Origin: Burkholderia sp. D-99
Lineage (GTDB): Bacteria > Pseudomonadota > Gammaproteobacteria > Burkholderiales > Burkholderiaceae
DNA: 64,000 nucleotides
Assembly (NCBI RefSeq): GCF_011605345.1
Contig: NZ_JAAOXM010000001.1
Span: 1,178,001 to 1,242,000 of the forward strand
Direction of reading: 5' to 3'
This document shows positions 42,373-51,780 of this stretch, piece after piece; position 1 is the first letter of the stretch, and the number at the start of each line of letters is the position of its first letter. Both the position numbers and the translations under genes were made by a program. The notes beneath the pieces are model-generated. The model did not search any database and was not told the origin of the DNA. It worked only from the letters and a program-made list of their open reading frames with translations.

Positions 42373-43011
42373 ATGGCAAGCGAACCGATTCGCGACCCCG
42401 CGAACGACCACCTGCTCACCCCGCAGAACGCGGCGTTCATCGTCATCGATTACCAGCCGGTCCAGGTGAACTCCATCGCGTCGATGGATCGCCAGCTGCT
42501 GATCAACAACATCGTCGGCGCGTCGAAGGCGGCCGTCGCGTACGACCTGCCGATCGTCCACTCGACCGTGAACGTGAAGACGGGCCTGAACAAGCCGCCG
42601 ATCCCGCAACTGCGCAAGGCGCTCGAAGGCTATCCGACTTACGACCGCACGAGCATCAACTCGTGGGAGGACGTCGAATTCCGCAAGGCCGTCGAAGCGA
42701 CCGGCCGCAAGAAACTGATCATGACCGCGCTGTGGACCGAAGCGTGCCTGACGTTCCCGGCGCTCGACGCGCTGAAGGCCGGTTACGAGGTCTATGTGGT
42801 GGTCGATGCGGTCGGCGGCACGTCGGTCGCCGCTCACGAAGCCGCACTGCGCCGCATCGAGCAAGCGGGCGGCCAGATGATCAGCGTCGCGCAGCTGTTC
42901 TGCGAATTGCAGCGCGACTGGGCGCGCAGCGCCACCGTGCCTGCGTTCATCGACCTGTTCATCGAAACCGGCGGCACGGCCGGCATCCAGTTCTCGTACG
43001 ACAAGAGCTGA
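42373..43011 (+). CDS. Isochorismatase-family cysteine hydrolase (YcaC-like)
   Basis: Hydrolase of 212 residues. The family triad is partly visible: Asp26 in VIDYQPVQ and the nucleophile Cys125 in LWTEACLTFPA, with the cis-peptide-type loop in between. Opening TPQNAAFIVIDYQ and VVDAVGGTSVAAHEAALRR are typical of YcaC-like hydrolases, whose substrates are mostly unknown amides or carbamates. The ATG at 42373 follows TGGAGGCAACC. It is divergent from the LysR gene. A strong hairpin follows the stop. Confidence 0.85.
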   Translation: MASEPIRDPANDHLLTPQNAAFIVIDYQPVQVNSIASMDRQLLINNIVGASKAAVAYDLPIVHSTVNVKTGLNKPPIPQLRKALEGYPTYDRTSINSWEDVEFRKAVEATGRKKLIMTALWTEACLTFPALDALKAGYEVYVVVDAVGGTSVAAHEAALRRIEQAGGQMISVAQLFCELQRDWARSATVPAFIDLFIETGGTAGIQFSYDKS

Positions 43012-43018
43012 CCGGCGC

Positions 43019-43060
43019 GGCGCGCGCGGTGTCCGGTCGTGTCCGGCCGCCGCGCGCGCC
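43019..43060 (+). terminator. GC-rich hairpin after the isochorismatase gene
   Basis: GGCGCGCGCGG (43019-43029) pairs perfectly with CCGCGCGCGCC (43050-43060), eight bases after the stop. There is no T tract. Confidence 0.5.
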
Positions 43061-43217
43061 CATGCCCTGTTCCTGCGTTCCGGCGCGACCGGGATGGCAT
43101 CGCGGCCGGCCGGGCCGCGTTTTCGTATCCGTGATTCAATGTTGATCGAACCGGCGTCGCGCATCGCGCGCGGCACGGCGATGTGTGCCCTCATCGATTG
43201 ACCTTCACAGGATCACC

Positions 43218-43940
43218 ATGACGAACCCTGCCGAAATCAAGGCGCTCGTTTTCGATGTCTTCGGAACGATCGTCGACTGGAGAAACGGTGTCGCACGCGG
43301 CGCCGCCGCGTTCCTCGATCGCCACGCACCGGCCCTCGACCCGCTCGAATTCGCCGATGCGTGGCGGGCCGAATATTCGCCGTCGATGGAAGAAATCCGC
43401 AGCGGGCGCCGCCGCTACGTGCGGCTCGACGTCCTGCACCGCGAGAACCTCGTGCGCACACTCGACCGCTACGGGATCGTCGACGTGCCCGACGCCGCCA
43501 TCGACGCGCTCAACCTCGCGTGGCACAGCCTCGACCCGTGGCCCGACGCCGTCGCCGCGCTGCAGCGGCTGAAGCGACGCTTCATCATCGCGCCGCTGTC
43601 GAACGGCAACATCCGGCTGATGGTCGACGTCGCGAAACGCGCGGGGCTGCCGTGGGATGCGATCCTCGGCGCGGAAATCGTCCGCGCGTACAAGCCGTCG
43701 CCGCAGGTGTACAGCGATACCGTCGAGATTCTCGGCATCGAACCGGCCGAGCTGTGCCTGGTCGCCGCGCACAACGGCGATCTCGCGGCCGCGCGCCGGC
43801 AGGGGCTGTCGACCGCGTTCGTGCTGCGGCCGACCGAACACGGGCCCGGCCAGACGACCGACCTGCAAGCCGACGACAAGTGGGACTTCGACGTCAAGGA
43901 CCTGAACGAACTCGCGGACCGGCTGGGCTGCCCGGGTTGA
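43218..43940 (+). CDS. Haloacid dehalogenase type II
   Basis: HAD-superfamily enzyme of 240 residues. Nucleophile Asp13 is in LVFDVFGTIVDWR. Motif II is LSNGNIRLM, the motif III lysine is in RAYKPSPQVY and the acidic region is LVAAHNGDLAAA. The pattern fits L-2-haloacid dehalogenases, which release halide from 2-haloalkanoic acids. Many chromosomal members act on unknown phosphates or haloacids. The ATG at 43218 follows AGGATCACC. It is separated from the upstream hydrolase by a hairpin and 200 bp, so it is probably its own unit. Confidence 0.82.
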   Translation: MTNPAEIKALVFDVFGTIVDWRNGVARGAAAFLDRHAPALDPLEFADAWRAEYSPSMEEIRSGRRRYVRLDVLHRENLVRTLDRYGIVDVPDAAIDALNLAWHSLDPWPDAVAALQRLKRRFIIAPLSNGNIRLMVDVAKRAGLPWDAILGAEIVRAYKPSPQVYSDTVEILGIEPAELCLVAAHNGDLAAARRQGLSTAFVLRPTEHGPGQTTDLQADDKWDFDVKDLNELADRLGCPG

Positions 43941-44038
43941 GCGATGCGTGCGCCGGGCGCGCCGCGCGACAGACCGCACGGCGGCCCCGGCGACTGGTAG
44001 ACTCCGCAACCATTGCCCTTTCCGATTCGCCTGCCCGC

Positions 44039-44947
44039 ATGTCATCTCCGCTGCATCTGGTAGAAGGCAAACTGACCGCGCTGCGCTTCCTGGAGCGCCC
44101 CGATCAGGACAGTTCCGAAGGCCATCCGATACGGCCGGTGGACCCGGAAGCCAGGAAGCGCTCGCTCGGCTACTGGTTCACGCACAACGTGGTGCCGATC
44201 ATGGCGGCCCTGACCGGCAACGGCGCCGCCGCCAATGCGCTGGTGTTTCAGCAAACCAGCGAAGACAGCATCCTCGCGAAACTGGATGCCGACGCCGACA
44301 AGATCGCGCACCCGGCCACGTGGTCGTACGCGAATATCCGCGATAGCAAGACCTACGTGTCGCAGAACGCGTCCGTGACCGTCGGCAAGAACGGCAGGAT
44401 CATCCTGGCCAAACTTCCGGTGGAAATCGAAATCGGCGGGCAAACGTATCGCGGCTTCCTGGGTGGGCAATGCTTCGACGTCGGCGACGAGGTCGTGGCC
44501 GTCATCAACCGGCAAGGCCGCCTGTTTGCGCTGTCGTCTCCCGACCGGCGCTATCTGGCGATGGATTACGCCTGCGGCAATACGGGGCTGGCCGGCCTGA
44601 CGCACACGCTGTGGCTGGCCTGGAAATGGTCGTTCATCGGCGTGAACTGCCTGGTCGTCCCGATGATGATCCTGGTGCTCTGGACCGGCGACGGCGGGTT
44701 TTCCGACCTCGAGCTCGACCTGCTCATGCTGCTGGGCGGGCCGCTGATGATGGGCGTCCTGCTGGCCCTGGTCATCGGCGTACGGCTTTCATGGTCCGAC
44801 TGGCTGCCGGCGTGGCGCACGTCGGGCATCCTGAATGCGCTGGGCCGCCCGGATCTGTGCACACGCGATTTCGCCGACGCCCGCATCGAGGCCGAACGCA
44901 AGGGCCAGGCGCGCGACACGGATATCGGTCAAATCTATTACGCATAG
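44039..44947 (+). CDS. Hypothetical membrane protein, possible T6SS-linked family
   Basis: The protein has 302 residues. The N-terminal soluble part (MSSPLHLVEGKLTALRFLERP) includes a beta-rich segment, GQTYRGFLGGQCFDVGDEVVAV, followed by two hydrophobic helices near 205-250 (SFIGVNCLVVPMMILVLW, LMLLGGPLMMGVLLALVIGV) and a charged C-terminus. The pattern of a GDEV strand followed by paired membrane helices resembles Burkholderia proteins labelled putative type VI secretion effectors. I cannot confirm that, and there are no T6SS genes in the window. The ATG at 44039 has no clear Shine-Dalgarno. Confidence 0.5.
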   Translation: MSSPLHLVEGKLTALRFLERPDQDSSEGHPIRPVDPEARKRSLGYWFTHNVVPIMAALTGNGAAANALVFQQTSEDSILAKLDADADKIAHPATWSYANIRDSKTYVSQNASVTVGKNGRIILAKLPVEIEIGGQTYRGFLGGQCFDVGDEVVAVINRQGRLFALSSPDRRYLAMDYACGNTGLAGLTHTLWLAWKWSFIGVNCLVVPMMILVLWTGDGGFSDLELDLLMLLGGPLMMGVLLALVIGVRLSWSDWLPAWRTSGILNALGRPDLCTRDFADARIEAERKGQARDTDIGQIYYA

Positions 44948-45066
44948 CGTCCGGCCCTCCCGCGCTGCGGCTTGTCCGCGGCCGCGACATGATCGAGAAT
45001 GCATCGTCGCCGATCGTGTTCCGACGGTTGGCATCGATTTCTGGCAGCCCCCACCGGAGAACGAAC

Positions 45067-45447
45067 ATGGACGAACAACCCAACGGCCTGAACGAAGCGT
45101 TTATCGCCAGGCAGCGTCAGCGGCTCGAGGCCTTGCAGCGGCAAGTGCTCGGCGGCGAGGAAAACACCCTCGCGCAGGAGCGGCAACAACAGGAAACGAC
45201 CGGTGCGGAGGCCGAGGAACGCGAGGACGACGCGCAGACGCTCGAACAGGACGTCGCGAACCAGGCGCTGCGAAACGTCAACGTGCACCGGATCGCCGAC
45301 ATCCAGCGCGCGCTGGAAAAGATCGCGGACGGCACCTACGGATACTCCGACGAAAGCGGCGATCCGATTCCGATCGGGCGGCTCGAAGCCGTTCCCGAGG
45401 CCATCTACACCGTCGATGAAGAAAGCCGGCGCGAATCGGGACAATGA
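45067..45447 (+). CDS. TraR/DksA-like protein without zinc cysteines
   Basis: The protein has 126 residues. The N-terminal helical region (RQRQRLEALQRQVLGGEENTLAQERQQQE) forms a coiled coil, then the DksA-type ALEKIADGTYGYSDESGDPIPIGRLEAVPEAIYTV. In DksA and TraR this second part reads YGxCxxCGxxI...P...CxxC. Here all four cysteines are replaced (YGYSDESG; TVDEES). Such proteins bind RNA polymerase through the secondary channel. It may act without zinc or may have lost that role. The ATG at 45067 follows CCGGAGAACGAAC. Confidence 0.8.
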   Translation: MDEQPNGLNEAFIARQRQRLEALQRQVLGGEENTLAQERQQQETTGAEAEEREDDAQTLEQDVANQALRNVNVHRIADIQRALEKIADGTYGYSDESGDPIPIGRLEAVPEAIYTVDEESRRESGQ

Positions 45448-45634
45448 CCGGACCTCGGCCGTCACCACGGCAACCTTGAACGGGCCGCCACGGCTCGAAC
45501 CCGACAGGATGGCCCGGCGCCGCGCGCATCCCTGATACGGCGGACGACATCGGGCCGTCCGCTCGCCCCCGCCCTCGAGAAAACCTTCCGTTGAAGTCGA
45601 GCGGCGCACTCGCGTTGCCTTCATGCACCTGACA

Positions 45635-45670
45635 AATCCTTTGCACGTCGCCATACGGATGCAAAGGATT
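45635..45670. promoter_or_regulatory. Perfect 11-base inverted repeat upstream of kup
   Basis: AATCCTTTGCA (45635-45645) and TGCAAAGGATT (45660-45670) flank a 14-base centre in the gene-free stretch 45448-45907. It may be an operator or leader hairpin for the potassium transporter gene. Nothing else is recognised in this gap. Confidence 0.45.
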
Positions 45671-45907
45671 GCAGAATACAGTGCGCTCCCGCCCCGCCTG
45701 CCTGGCCGTTGCAAAGGCACAGAATGCCGCACGCGGCCGACGTACGGCACGCACAGTGTCCGCGAAGCGCGCGTCATGCGGGATACTTCGCCGTCTCGCG
45801 GGACGCGCGGTCACATCGCCGACGCGCGATGCACCGATCATGGTGCGCATCGCACGGGCCGCAACGACCGGTGATCCGGCGCGCCCCTCTCGAAACCAAG
45901 GATCCGC

Positions 45908-47770
45908 ATGTCGAATCAACGCAAATCGCCATGGCTGCTCGCCAGCGGAATCGGTGCGCTGGGTGTCGTGTTCGGCGACATCGGCACGAGCCCGCTCTAC
46001 ACCTTCAAGACGGTGCTCGACCTGACCGGCGGCACGAACCCGGAAACCATCTTCGGCGTCGTGTCGCTGCTGGTCTGGACCCTGATCGTCGTCACGACCG
46101 TCAAGTACGCCGGGTTCGCGATGCGGATCGACAACGACGGCGAAGGCGGCATCCTCGCGCTGATGGCCCTGCTCGGCGTGAAGCGGCACAAGCGTCCGCT
46201 GATCGTCGCGGCCGGCCTGTTCGGCGCGGCGCTGATCTATGGCGACGGCGCGATCACGCCGGCGATTTCCGTGCTGTCCGCGCTCGAGGGGCTGACGCTC
46301 GTCGAGCCGACGCTGGAGCCGTACGTACTGCCGCTGGCCGTCGTGATCCTGCTTGCGCTGTTCGCGGTGCAACCGCTCGGGACCGCGAAGATCGGCCGCG
46401 CGTTCGGCCCGATCATGGCCCTGTGGTTCGTCGTGATGGCCGTGCTCGGCCTCTCCGGCATCGTGCGCCATCCGGCGATCCTGTGGGCGCTCAATCCGGT
46501 ACACGGCATCCACTACCTGTTGCATAGCGGCGGCACCGGCTTTCTCGTGCTCGGCGGCGTATTCCTCTGCGTCACCGGCGCCGAAGCGCTGTACGCGGAC
46601 ATGGGGCATTTCGGCCCGAAGCCGATCAAGTTCGCGTGGGGCGCGCTCGTGTTTCCGAGCCTGGTGCTCAACTACGCGGGCCAGGGCGCGCTCGTCCTGT
46701 CCGGCGCGCCCACCAGCGGCAACATCTTCTATCGCCTCTGCCCCGGGTCGCTCACGCTGCCGCTCGTGATCCTGTCGACGGTTGCGACCGTGATCGCCAG
46801 CCAATCGATCATCACCGGCGCGTTTTCAATGACGCGCCAGGCGATCCAGCTCGAATGGATGCCGCGCATGAAGATCGTGCAGACGTCGCAGGAGGGCTAC
46901 GGGCAGATCTACATCGGCGCGGTCAACTGGACGCTGATGATCGTCACGATCGGCCTCGCGCTCCTGTTCCGCAAGTCGGACAACCTGGCCGCCGCCTACG
47001 GCATCGCGGTATCCGCCACGATGCTGATGACCACCGTGCTGCTGTTCATCGCGATGCGCGAGATCTGGGGCTGGAACCTTGCCGCCAGCGGCGCGGTGGC
47101 CGCGCTGTTCTTCACGTTCGACACCGCGTTCTTCACGTCGAATGTGCTCAAACTCTTCGACGGCGGTTATGTGCCGCTGCTCCTCGCCGCGCTCGTGTAT
47201 CTCGTCATGTATGTCTGGCATCGCGGCGTGACGGCGGTCACCGGCCGGCTCGCCGAGAACCCGGTTTCTGTCGATGCATTCATGCGCTCGACCGGCGACG
47301 CCCTCGCACGCGTGCCCGGCACCGCGGTTTTCCTGACCCGCGCGAAGGACGGCGTGCCGCCGGTGCTGCTCTGGTACGTCAGGCACAGCCTGGCGCTCCA
47401 ACGCAACGTGCTCGCCGTGACGCTCGATATCGCGTCGACACCCTGGATCGATGCCGCCAACCGGATCGCGATCGCGGAGCCCGTGCCGGGCTACTGGACG
47501 GTGACCGCGACTTACGGGTTCATGGAACGCGCCGATCTGCCGGCTCTGATGACGCAGATCGCAAGCCGGCACGGCTGCCCGCTCGACCCGGCCGCGCTGA
47601 CCTATTTCATCGGCATGGAGCGCGTGACCAGCAGGGACGACGGGCAAGGCATTCCGTGCTGGATCGAGCGGGCGTTCGCGCTGATGCTGCGCAACTGCAC
47701 GCGGGTCACGGATTATCTGCGCGTGCCGGCCGATCAGGTCGTCGATCTGGGCCGGCAGGTCTCGATTTAA
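45908..47770 (+). CDS. kup: Kup-family potassium uptake protein
   Basis: Membrane protein of 620 residues. The KUP N-terminus is GALGVVFGDIGTSPLYTFKT, followed by about 12 helices with DNDGEGGILALMALL and LIYGDGAITPAISVLSALEGL. A cytoplasmic C-terminal region of about 170 residues follows. It catalyses potassium/proton symport. The ATG at 45908 follows AAGGATCCGC. It is a stand-alone gene. A hairpin follows the stop. Confidence 0.93.
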   Translation: MSNQRKSPWLLASGIGALGVVFGDIGTSPLYTFKTVLDLTGGTNPETIFGVVSLLVWTLIVVTTVKYAGFAMRIDNDGEGGILALMALLGVKRHKRPLIVAAGLFGAALIYGDGAITPAISVLSALEGLTLVEPTLEPYVLPLAVVILLALFAVQPLGTAKIGRAFGPIMALWFVVMAVLGLSGIVRHPAILWALNPVHGIHYLLHSGGTGFLVLGGVFLCVTGAEALYADMGHFGPKPIKFAWGALVFPSLVLNYAGQGALVLSGAPTSGNIFYRLCPGSLTLPLVILSTVATVIASQSIITGAFSMTRQAIQLEWMPRMKIVQTSQEGYGQIYIGAVNWTLMIVTIGLALLFRKSDNLAAAYGIAVSATMLMTTVLLFIAMREIWGWNLAASGAVAALFFTFDTAFFTSNVLKLFDGGYVPLLLAALVYLVMYVWHRGVTAVTGRLAENPVSVDAFMRSTGDALARVPGTAVFLTRAKDGVPPVLLWYVRHSLALQRNVLAVTLDIASTPWIDAANRIAIAEPVPGYWTVTATYGFMERADLPALMTQIASRHGCPLDPAALTYFIGMERVTSRDDGQGIPCWIERAFALMLRNCTRVTDYLRVPADQVVDLGRQVSI

Positions 47771-47793
47771 CGCGCGGGGGGTCGCGCCCCCGG
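47771..47793. terminator. Hairpin between convergent kup and SRPBCC genes
   Basis: CGGGGG (47775-47780) and CCCCCG (47787-47792) form a short GC stem that fills the 23-bp gap between two convergent stop codons. Confidence 0.4.
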
Positions 47794-48291
47794 TCAGGCC
47801 GCCGGTTCCAGCGCGACGGCACGCCCCTTCGCCGCGCTCGCGAGACGCCGCCAGTTGCGCGCCGCATATCGGTGAGCCTGCTGCAGCGCCAGCCACAGGC
47901 CGATCTGACGAACCGGTTTCAGGAAGCCGCGCGCGCTGAACACGGTGCGCCGTTCGACGCGTGTCCTGCCGCCTTCGAGCGGCGTCAGCGTGAATTCGTC
48001 CTCGAGCAGGCCGACCCAGTTGCGGCACCAGACCGTCGACGACACCATCCGGTAACGCAGCCGGCGATTTTCGTCGAGCACCAGGATCCGCTGGTCGATG
48101 GTGCCGCGATCGGTCGTGCACTGCCGCGTGTTGCCGACGGCCGGCACGCCCTCGAGCACGCGGCAACTGACCGGCTTCGGCACGCCAAGGCGGAACAGCA
48201 GCGGCCGCGTGTCGTCCATCCGGGCATGGAGGAAATGCGGCCAGACATGCTCGGGCTGGCAATCGAAGGTCCACTGCGAATGAATTTCCAC
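47794..48291 (-). CDS. SRPBCC-domain protein
   Basis: The protein has 165 residues. It opens VEIHSQWTFDCQPEHVWPHFLHARMDDTRPLLF, the START/Bet v1-like fold beginning of SRPBCC proteins, then RVERRTVFSARGFLKPVRQ and a basic C-terminus. Such folds hold hydrophobic ligands. The start is a GTG at 48291, seven bases after AGGAG. It lies next to a membrane protein on the same strand (59 bp). The ligand is unknown. Confidence 0.7.
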   Translation of the reverse strand: MEIHSQWTFDCQPEHVWPHFLHARMDDTRPLLFRLGVPKPVSCRVLEGVPAVGNTRQCTTDRGTIDQRILVLDENRRLRYRMVSSTVWCRNWVGLLEDEFTLTPLEGGRTRVERRTVFSARGFLKPVRQIGLWLALQQAHRYAARNWRRLASAAKGRAVALEPAA

Positions 48292-48350
48292 GACCGTCTC
48301 CTGGCGGTTGTCGGTGCGGACATGATGGCACAACCGCCCCGCCGCATCCG

Positions 48351-49142
48351 TCACTTCACGACCGCACGCCATGCGGTTCGCGCGTAGACGAGCAGCAACG
48401 GCAGCAGCGCCAGCGCGAACAGCAGGCAGAGCGCCAGCACCCACACCGGCCACTGTTCCGTATTCCCCCGCGCCCAGTAGCGGTAAGGCACGCTCAGGAA
48501 CCCGATTTCCATCAGCAGCGCACCGAGCGGCACGAGCGCGTTCATGACCACCGCCACGCCGAAACGGGCCGCGCCGTCGAGGTTCCGGCCGGCGCCGTAC
48601 GCCGCGATCAGGTAGAGGAAGTACCCGATCATCGCGACCATCAGCGCGCCGCCGGCCAGCAGGCCGACACTGCGCACACTGCGCTCGTGCAGCTGATTCG
48701 CGCCCTGCGGCAGCACGACATCGACGCGCTCGCCGATCTCCGGCACGCTGCCCGAGCGAATGTTGCCGGGCAGCACGACCCGCTCGCCATCCGGCATCAC
48801 GGCTTCCAGTATCGACGTGTACTTGATGCACCGATATTTTTCGGTGCGCCCGCTGCTGTCGCGGCGCTCACAGGTATCCCACTCGGACTGGTAGGACACG
48901 ACGGTCGCCTCGTATTTCGGCGACACCGCCAGTTCGTAGAGTTCGTCGCCGATCCAGTACGCGAACGGGAAAAACAGCGATACGAGGCAAAAGCACACGA
49001 GCCACCAGAATGCGACCGCGCCGCCTGCCCCACGCTTGCCGCCGGTCTGGCGGCGCACCATGCGCGACGCGAGCCAGTACGCGGCTACGCCGAATACGGC
49101 CACGCAGACCACGAACACCTTGCCCGCATGCGTCAAAGCCAT
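48351..49142 (-). CDS. Hypothetical membrane protein (DUF3592-like)
   Basis: The protein has 263 residues and about five hydrophobic helices: an N-terminal helix, FWWLVCFCLVSLFFPFAYWIGDELYE, and three further down. A soluble beta domain of roughly 85 residues (KYEATVVSYQSEWDTCERRDSSGRTEKYRC...GERVDVVLPQG) sits in between. The EATVV and GERVDV pattern resembles DUF3592-type domains. The ATG at 49142 has a strong GGAGGGG leader. It is upstream of the SRPBCC gene and probably co-transcribed. Function unknown. Confidence 0.6.
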   Translation of the reverse strand: MALTHAGKVFVVCVAVFGVAAYWLASRMVRRQTGGKRGAGGAVAFWWLVCFCLVSLFFPFAYWIGDELYELAVSPKYEATVVSYQSEWDTCERRDSSGRTEKYRCIKYTSILEAVMPDGERVVLPGNIRSGSVPEIGERVDVVLPQGANQLHERSVRSVGLLAGGALMVAMIGYFLYLIAAYGAGRNLDGAARFGVAVVMNALVPLGALLMEIGFLSVPYRYWARGNTEQWPVWVLALCLLFALALLPLLLVYARTAWRAVVK

Positions 49143-49228
49143 CTGCGTTTCCCCTCCCCGCTAACCGGCCGGATATTCGCCGGCCGTTGTTTCATTTGGA
49201 TCGCCCCCTCGACCGCCACGCTCACCCG

Positions 49229-50188
49229 CTATTCCGGCTCGCCGACGAATCTCATCTGCCCCGATTCGCCCGACAGCAGCGCGCGATTCGCGTCCGCCGC
49301 CGCGCGCAGGTAGTCCCACAGCGCGGTCACGCGCCGCAGCTTGCGCAGATCCTCGCGGCACGTCAGCCAGAAACACCGCGTGACGACGACATCGCTCGGC
49401 AGCACGGGCACCAGCGCCGGCTGCGTGGCCGCCATGAAACACGGCAGGATCGCGAGCCCGCCGCCCTGCAACGCCGCGAAATACTGCGCGATCACGCTCG
49501 TCGTGCGCAGCCCGGCCGTCGCGCCCGGCACCGCCCGGTCCAGGTACAGCAGCTCGTTGCTGAACGCGAGATCCTCGACGTAGCTGATGAACGCGTGCTC
49601 CGCGAGATCGTCGGTGCACGTGATCGGTGCGTGGTTCGCGAGATAGTCGTGCGTCGCGTAGAGCCGCAACTGGTAATCGCACAGCTTCGTGACCACGTAA
49701 GGCCCGCGCTCGGGCCGCTCGAGCGTGATCGCGAGGTCCGCCTCGCGCTTGGGCAGGTTGACGAAATGCGGCACCGGCAGCAGGTCAACCGTCACGTGCG
49801 GATGCTCGGCGCGAAACTGCGCGAGCTGCGGCGCGAGGAAAAAGCAGCCGAACCCTTCCGTCGACCCGATCCGCACGTGGCCCGACAGCGCCTCGCCCGT
49901 GTTCGCGACCTGGTCGCACGCGGACTGCACGGTCGTCTCCATCGCGTCCGCATACGCGACGAGCCGCTGGCCTTCGGCCGTCAGCGTGAAGCCGCCGGAG
50001 CGCGACTTGTCGAACAGCAGCGTGCCCATCGCGGCCTCGAGCGTACGGATGCGCCGCGCGACGGTCGTGTAGTCGACGCCCAGCCGCTTCGCGGCGCCGC
50101 TCGCACGCTGCGTGCGCGCGACTTCGAGGAAAAACCGCAGGTCGTCCCAGTTCAGGTTGCCGGAAACCGGCTCGGTGGCATGTCGCAT
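49229..50188 (-). CDS. LysR-family transcriptional regulator
   Basis: Regulator of 319 residues. The helix-turn-helix is at NWDDLRFFLEVARTQRASGAAKRLGVDYTTVARRIRTLE, and the effector-binding domain extends to residue 300. It is divergent from the MHS symporter-mmsA-mmsB genes, the probable targets. The ATG at 50188 is a conservative start; a 20-residue extension is possible. The TGCAT-N2-ATGCA dyad at 50234-50245 lies in the divergent gap. Confidence 0.87.
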   Translation of the reverse strand: MRHATEPVSGNLNWDDLRFFLEVARTQRASGAAKRLGVDYTTVARRIRTLEAAMGTLLFDKSRSGGFTLTAEGQRLVAYADAMETTVQSACDQVANTGEALSGHVRIGSTEGFGCFFLAPQLAQFRAEHPHVTVDLLPVPHFVNLPKREADLAITLERPERGPYVVTKLCDYQLRLYATHDYLANHAPITCTDDLAEHAFISYVEDLAFSNELLYLDRAVPGATAGLRTTSVIAQYFAALQGGGLAILPCFMAATQPALVPVLPSDVVVTRCFWLTCREDLRKLRRVTALWDYLRAAADANRALLSGESGQMRFVGEPE

Positions 50189-50233
50189 CGGCGAGGGAAA
50201 AAGGGGCTGGCGTCTCCGGGCCGGACGCCGATA

Positions 50234-50245
50234 TGCATAAATGCA
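50234..50245. promoter_or_regulatory. Dyad TGCAT-N2-ATGCA in a LysR divergent promoter
   Basis: The inverted repeat has perfect five-base arms in an AT-rich patch between LysR and the MHS symporter gene. It is a candidate regulator site but too short to be sure. Confidence 0.3.
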
Positions 50246-50345
50246 CATCGAACCGGTTTCTTTATCGGTACATGATGAATCCGCGCATAACTATACTCGA
50301 CCGTGACCTGCGGACCACGAGCCGCGGCACCACCACGGAGACACC

Positions 50346-51665
50346 ATGCAGACGCGATCCACCCTCGATGAGCATGCGACAGTCGCGGCGCCGGCACCCG
50401 AGCGCACCGCGAAGCACTACCTGCTGGCCGGCTGGGCCAGCATGGCCGGCACCACGATCGAGTGGTACGACTTCTTCCTCTACGGCACGGCCGCCGCGCT
50501 CGTGTTCAACCGCATCTTCTTCCCGTCGCTGGATCCCGTCGTCGGCACGCTCGCCGCGTTCGGCACGTTCGCGGTCGGCTTCATCGGGCGGCCGATGGGC
50601 GGCATCGTGTTCGGCCACTTCGGCGACCGCATCGGCCGCAAGTCGATGCTGATGATCACGCTGCTGCTGATGGGCGTGCCGAGCATGATCATCGGGCTGA
50701 TCCCGTCGTACGACCGCATCGGCTACTGGGCCGCGGCGCTCCTGATCGCGATGCGTTTCCTGCAGGGGATGGCCGTCGGCGGCGAATGGGGCGGCGCGGT
50801 GCTGATGGCCGTCGAACACGCGCCGAAGGGCCGCAAGGGACTGTTCGGCAGCCTGCCGCAGACGGGCGTCGGGCTCGGCCTGATCCTGTCGTCGGTCGCG
50901 ATGGCCGCGGTGGCCGCGCTGCCGGAAGCCGACATGCTGTCGTGGGGCTGGCGCGTGCCGTTCCTCGCGAGCATCGCGCTCGTCGGCCTCGGCTGGTTCA
51001 TCCGCGCGAAGGTGCCCGAATCGCCCGACTTCGAGAAGATGCGGCGCCAGGGCAAGGCAGAGAAGTCGCCGGTGACGGCCGCGCTGCGCCGCCATCCGCG
51101 CGAGGTGCTGACGATCGTCGGCGCGCGCGCCGCCGAGAACACGTGGTTCTACATGGTCGTCACGTTCGCGCTCGCTTATGCGACGCAGCAGCTGCATCTG
51201 CCGAAGGCCGAGATGCTGCACGCGATCACGGCCGGCGCCGCGCTGTCGCTCGTCACGATGCCGCTGTGCGGCCACCTGAGCGACAAGATCGGCCAGCGCC
51301 GGATGTTCGCGATCGGCCTCGTGCTGATGTGCGCGTTCGCCGCGCCGTTCTTCATGATGCTCGGCACGCAGCAGACGTCGTACGCATGGTGGGCGATCGT
51401 GCTCGGCCTCGGCGTCGTGTTCCCGATCCTCTATGCGCCGGAATCGCTGCTGTTCGCGCAGCAGTTCCCGGCGGAAATCCGCTACAGCGGCATCTCGCTG
51501 TCGGTGCAGCTGGCCGGCGTAATAGGCGGCGGCTTCGCGCCGATGATCGCGACGTCGCTGCTCAAGGTCGGCGGCGGCCAGCCGCATTACGTGATCGCGT
51601 ACCTCGTCGGCTTCGGCGTGTTCGCGCTCGTGTGTACCGCACTGATGCGTCCGGCGCGCGCGTAA
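50346..51665 (+). CDS. MHS-family MFS metabolite:proton symporter
   Basis: Transporter of 439 residues and 12 helices. [20 protein letters not shown] is near residue 40, then [13 protein letters not shown] and [20 protein letters not shown]. Members import organic acids. The ATG at 50346 follows CACGGAGACACC. It stands before mmsA and mmsB on the same strand, with a terminator-like hairpin between. It probably imports a substrate of the valine or beta-alanine semialdehyde route (inference). Confidence 0.87.
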   Translation: MQTRSTLDEHATVAAPAPERTAKHYLLAGWASMAGTTIEWYDFFLYGTAAALVFNRIFFPSLDPVVGTLAAFGTFAVGFIGRPMGGIVFGHFGDRIGRKSMLMITLLLMGVPSMIIGLIPSYDRIGYWAAALLIAMRFLQGMAVGGEWGGAVLMAVEHAPKGRKGLFGSLPQTGVGLGLILSSVAMAAVAALPEADMLSWGWRVPFLASIALVGLGWFIRAKVPESPDFEKMRRQGKAEKSPVTAALRRHPREVLTIVGARAAENTWFYMVVTFALAYATQQLHLPKAEMLHAITAGAALSLVTMPLCGHLSDKIGQRRMFAIGLVLMCAFAAPFFMMLGTQQTSYAWWAIVLGLGVVFPILYAPESLLFAQQFPAEIRYSGISLSVQLAGVIGGGFAPMIATSLLKVGGGQPHYVIAYLVGFGVFALVCTALMRPARA

Positions 51666-51705
51666 GCACGCCGCCGGCATCCGATCGATTTCAGTTCGTC
51701 CTGCC

Positions 51706-51752
51706 GTCCGCCGTGCGCGCATGCGCGGCGGCGGACACGGGGCCCCTTTTTT
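51706..51752 (+). terminator. Terminator or attenuator before mmsA
   Basis: GTCCGCCG (51706-51713) pairs with CGGCGGAC (51729-51736) around a further paired GCGC core. GGGGCCCC and six T residues (51747-51752) follow. It lies 28 bp before the mmsA ATG. Confidence 0.6.
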
Positions 51753-51780
51753 GTCACGACATCATTTCCCGGAGAGTTCA

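Noticed and set aside
45623..45874. Short plus-strand ORFs in the gap before kup
   Set aside because: No ribosome-binding site and a composition like non-coding sequence; the inverted repeat is the only structured element.
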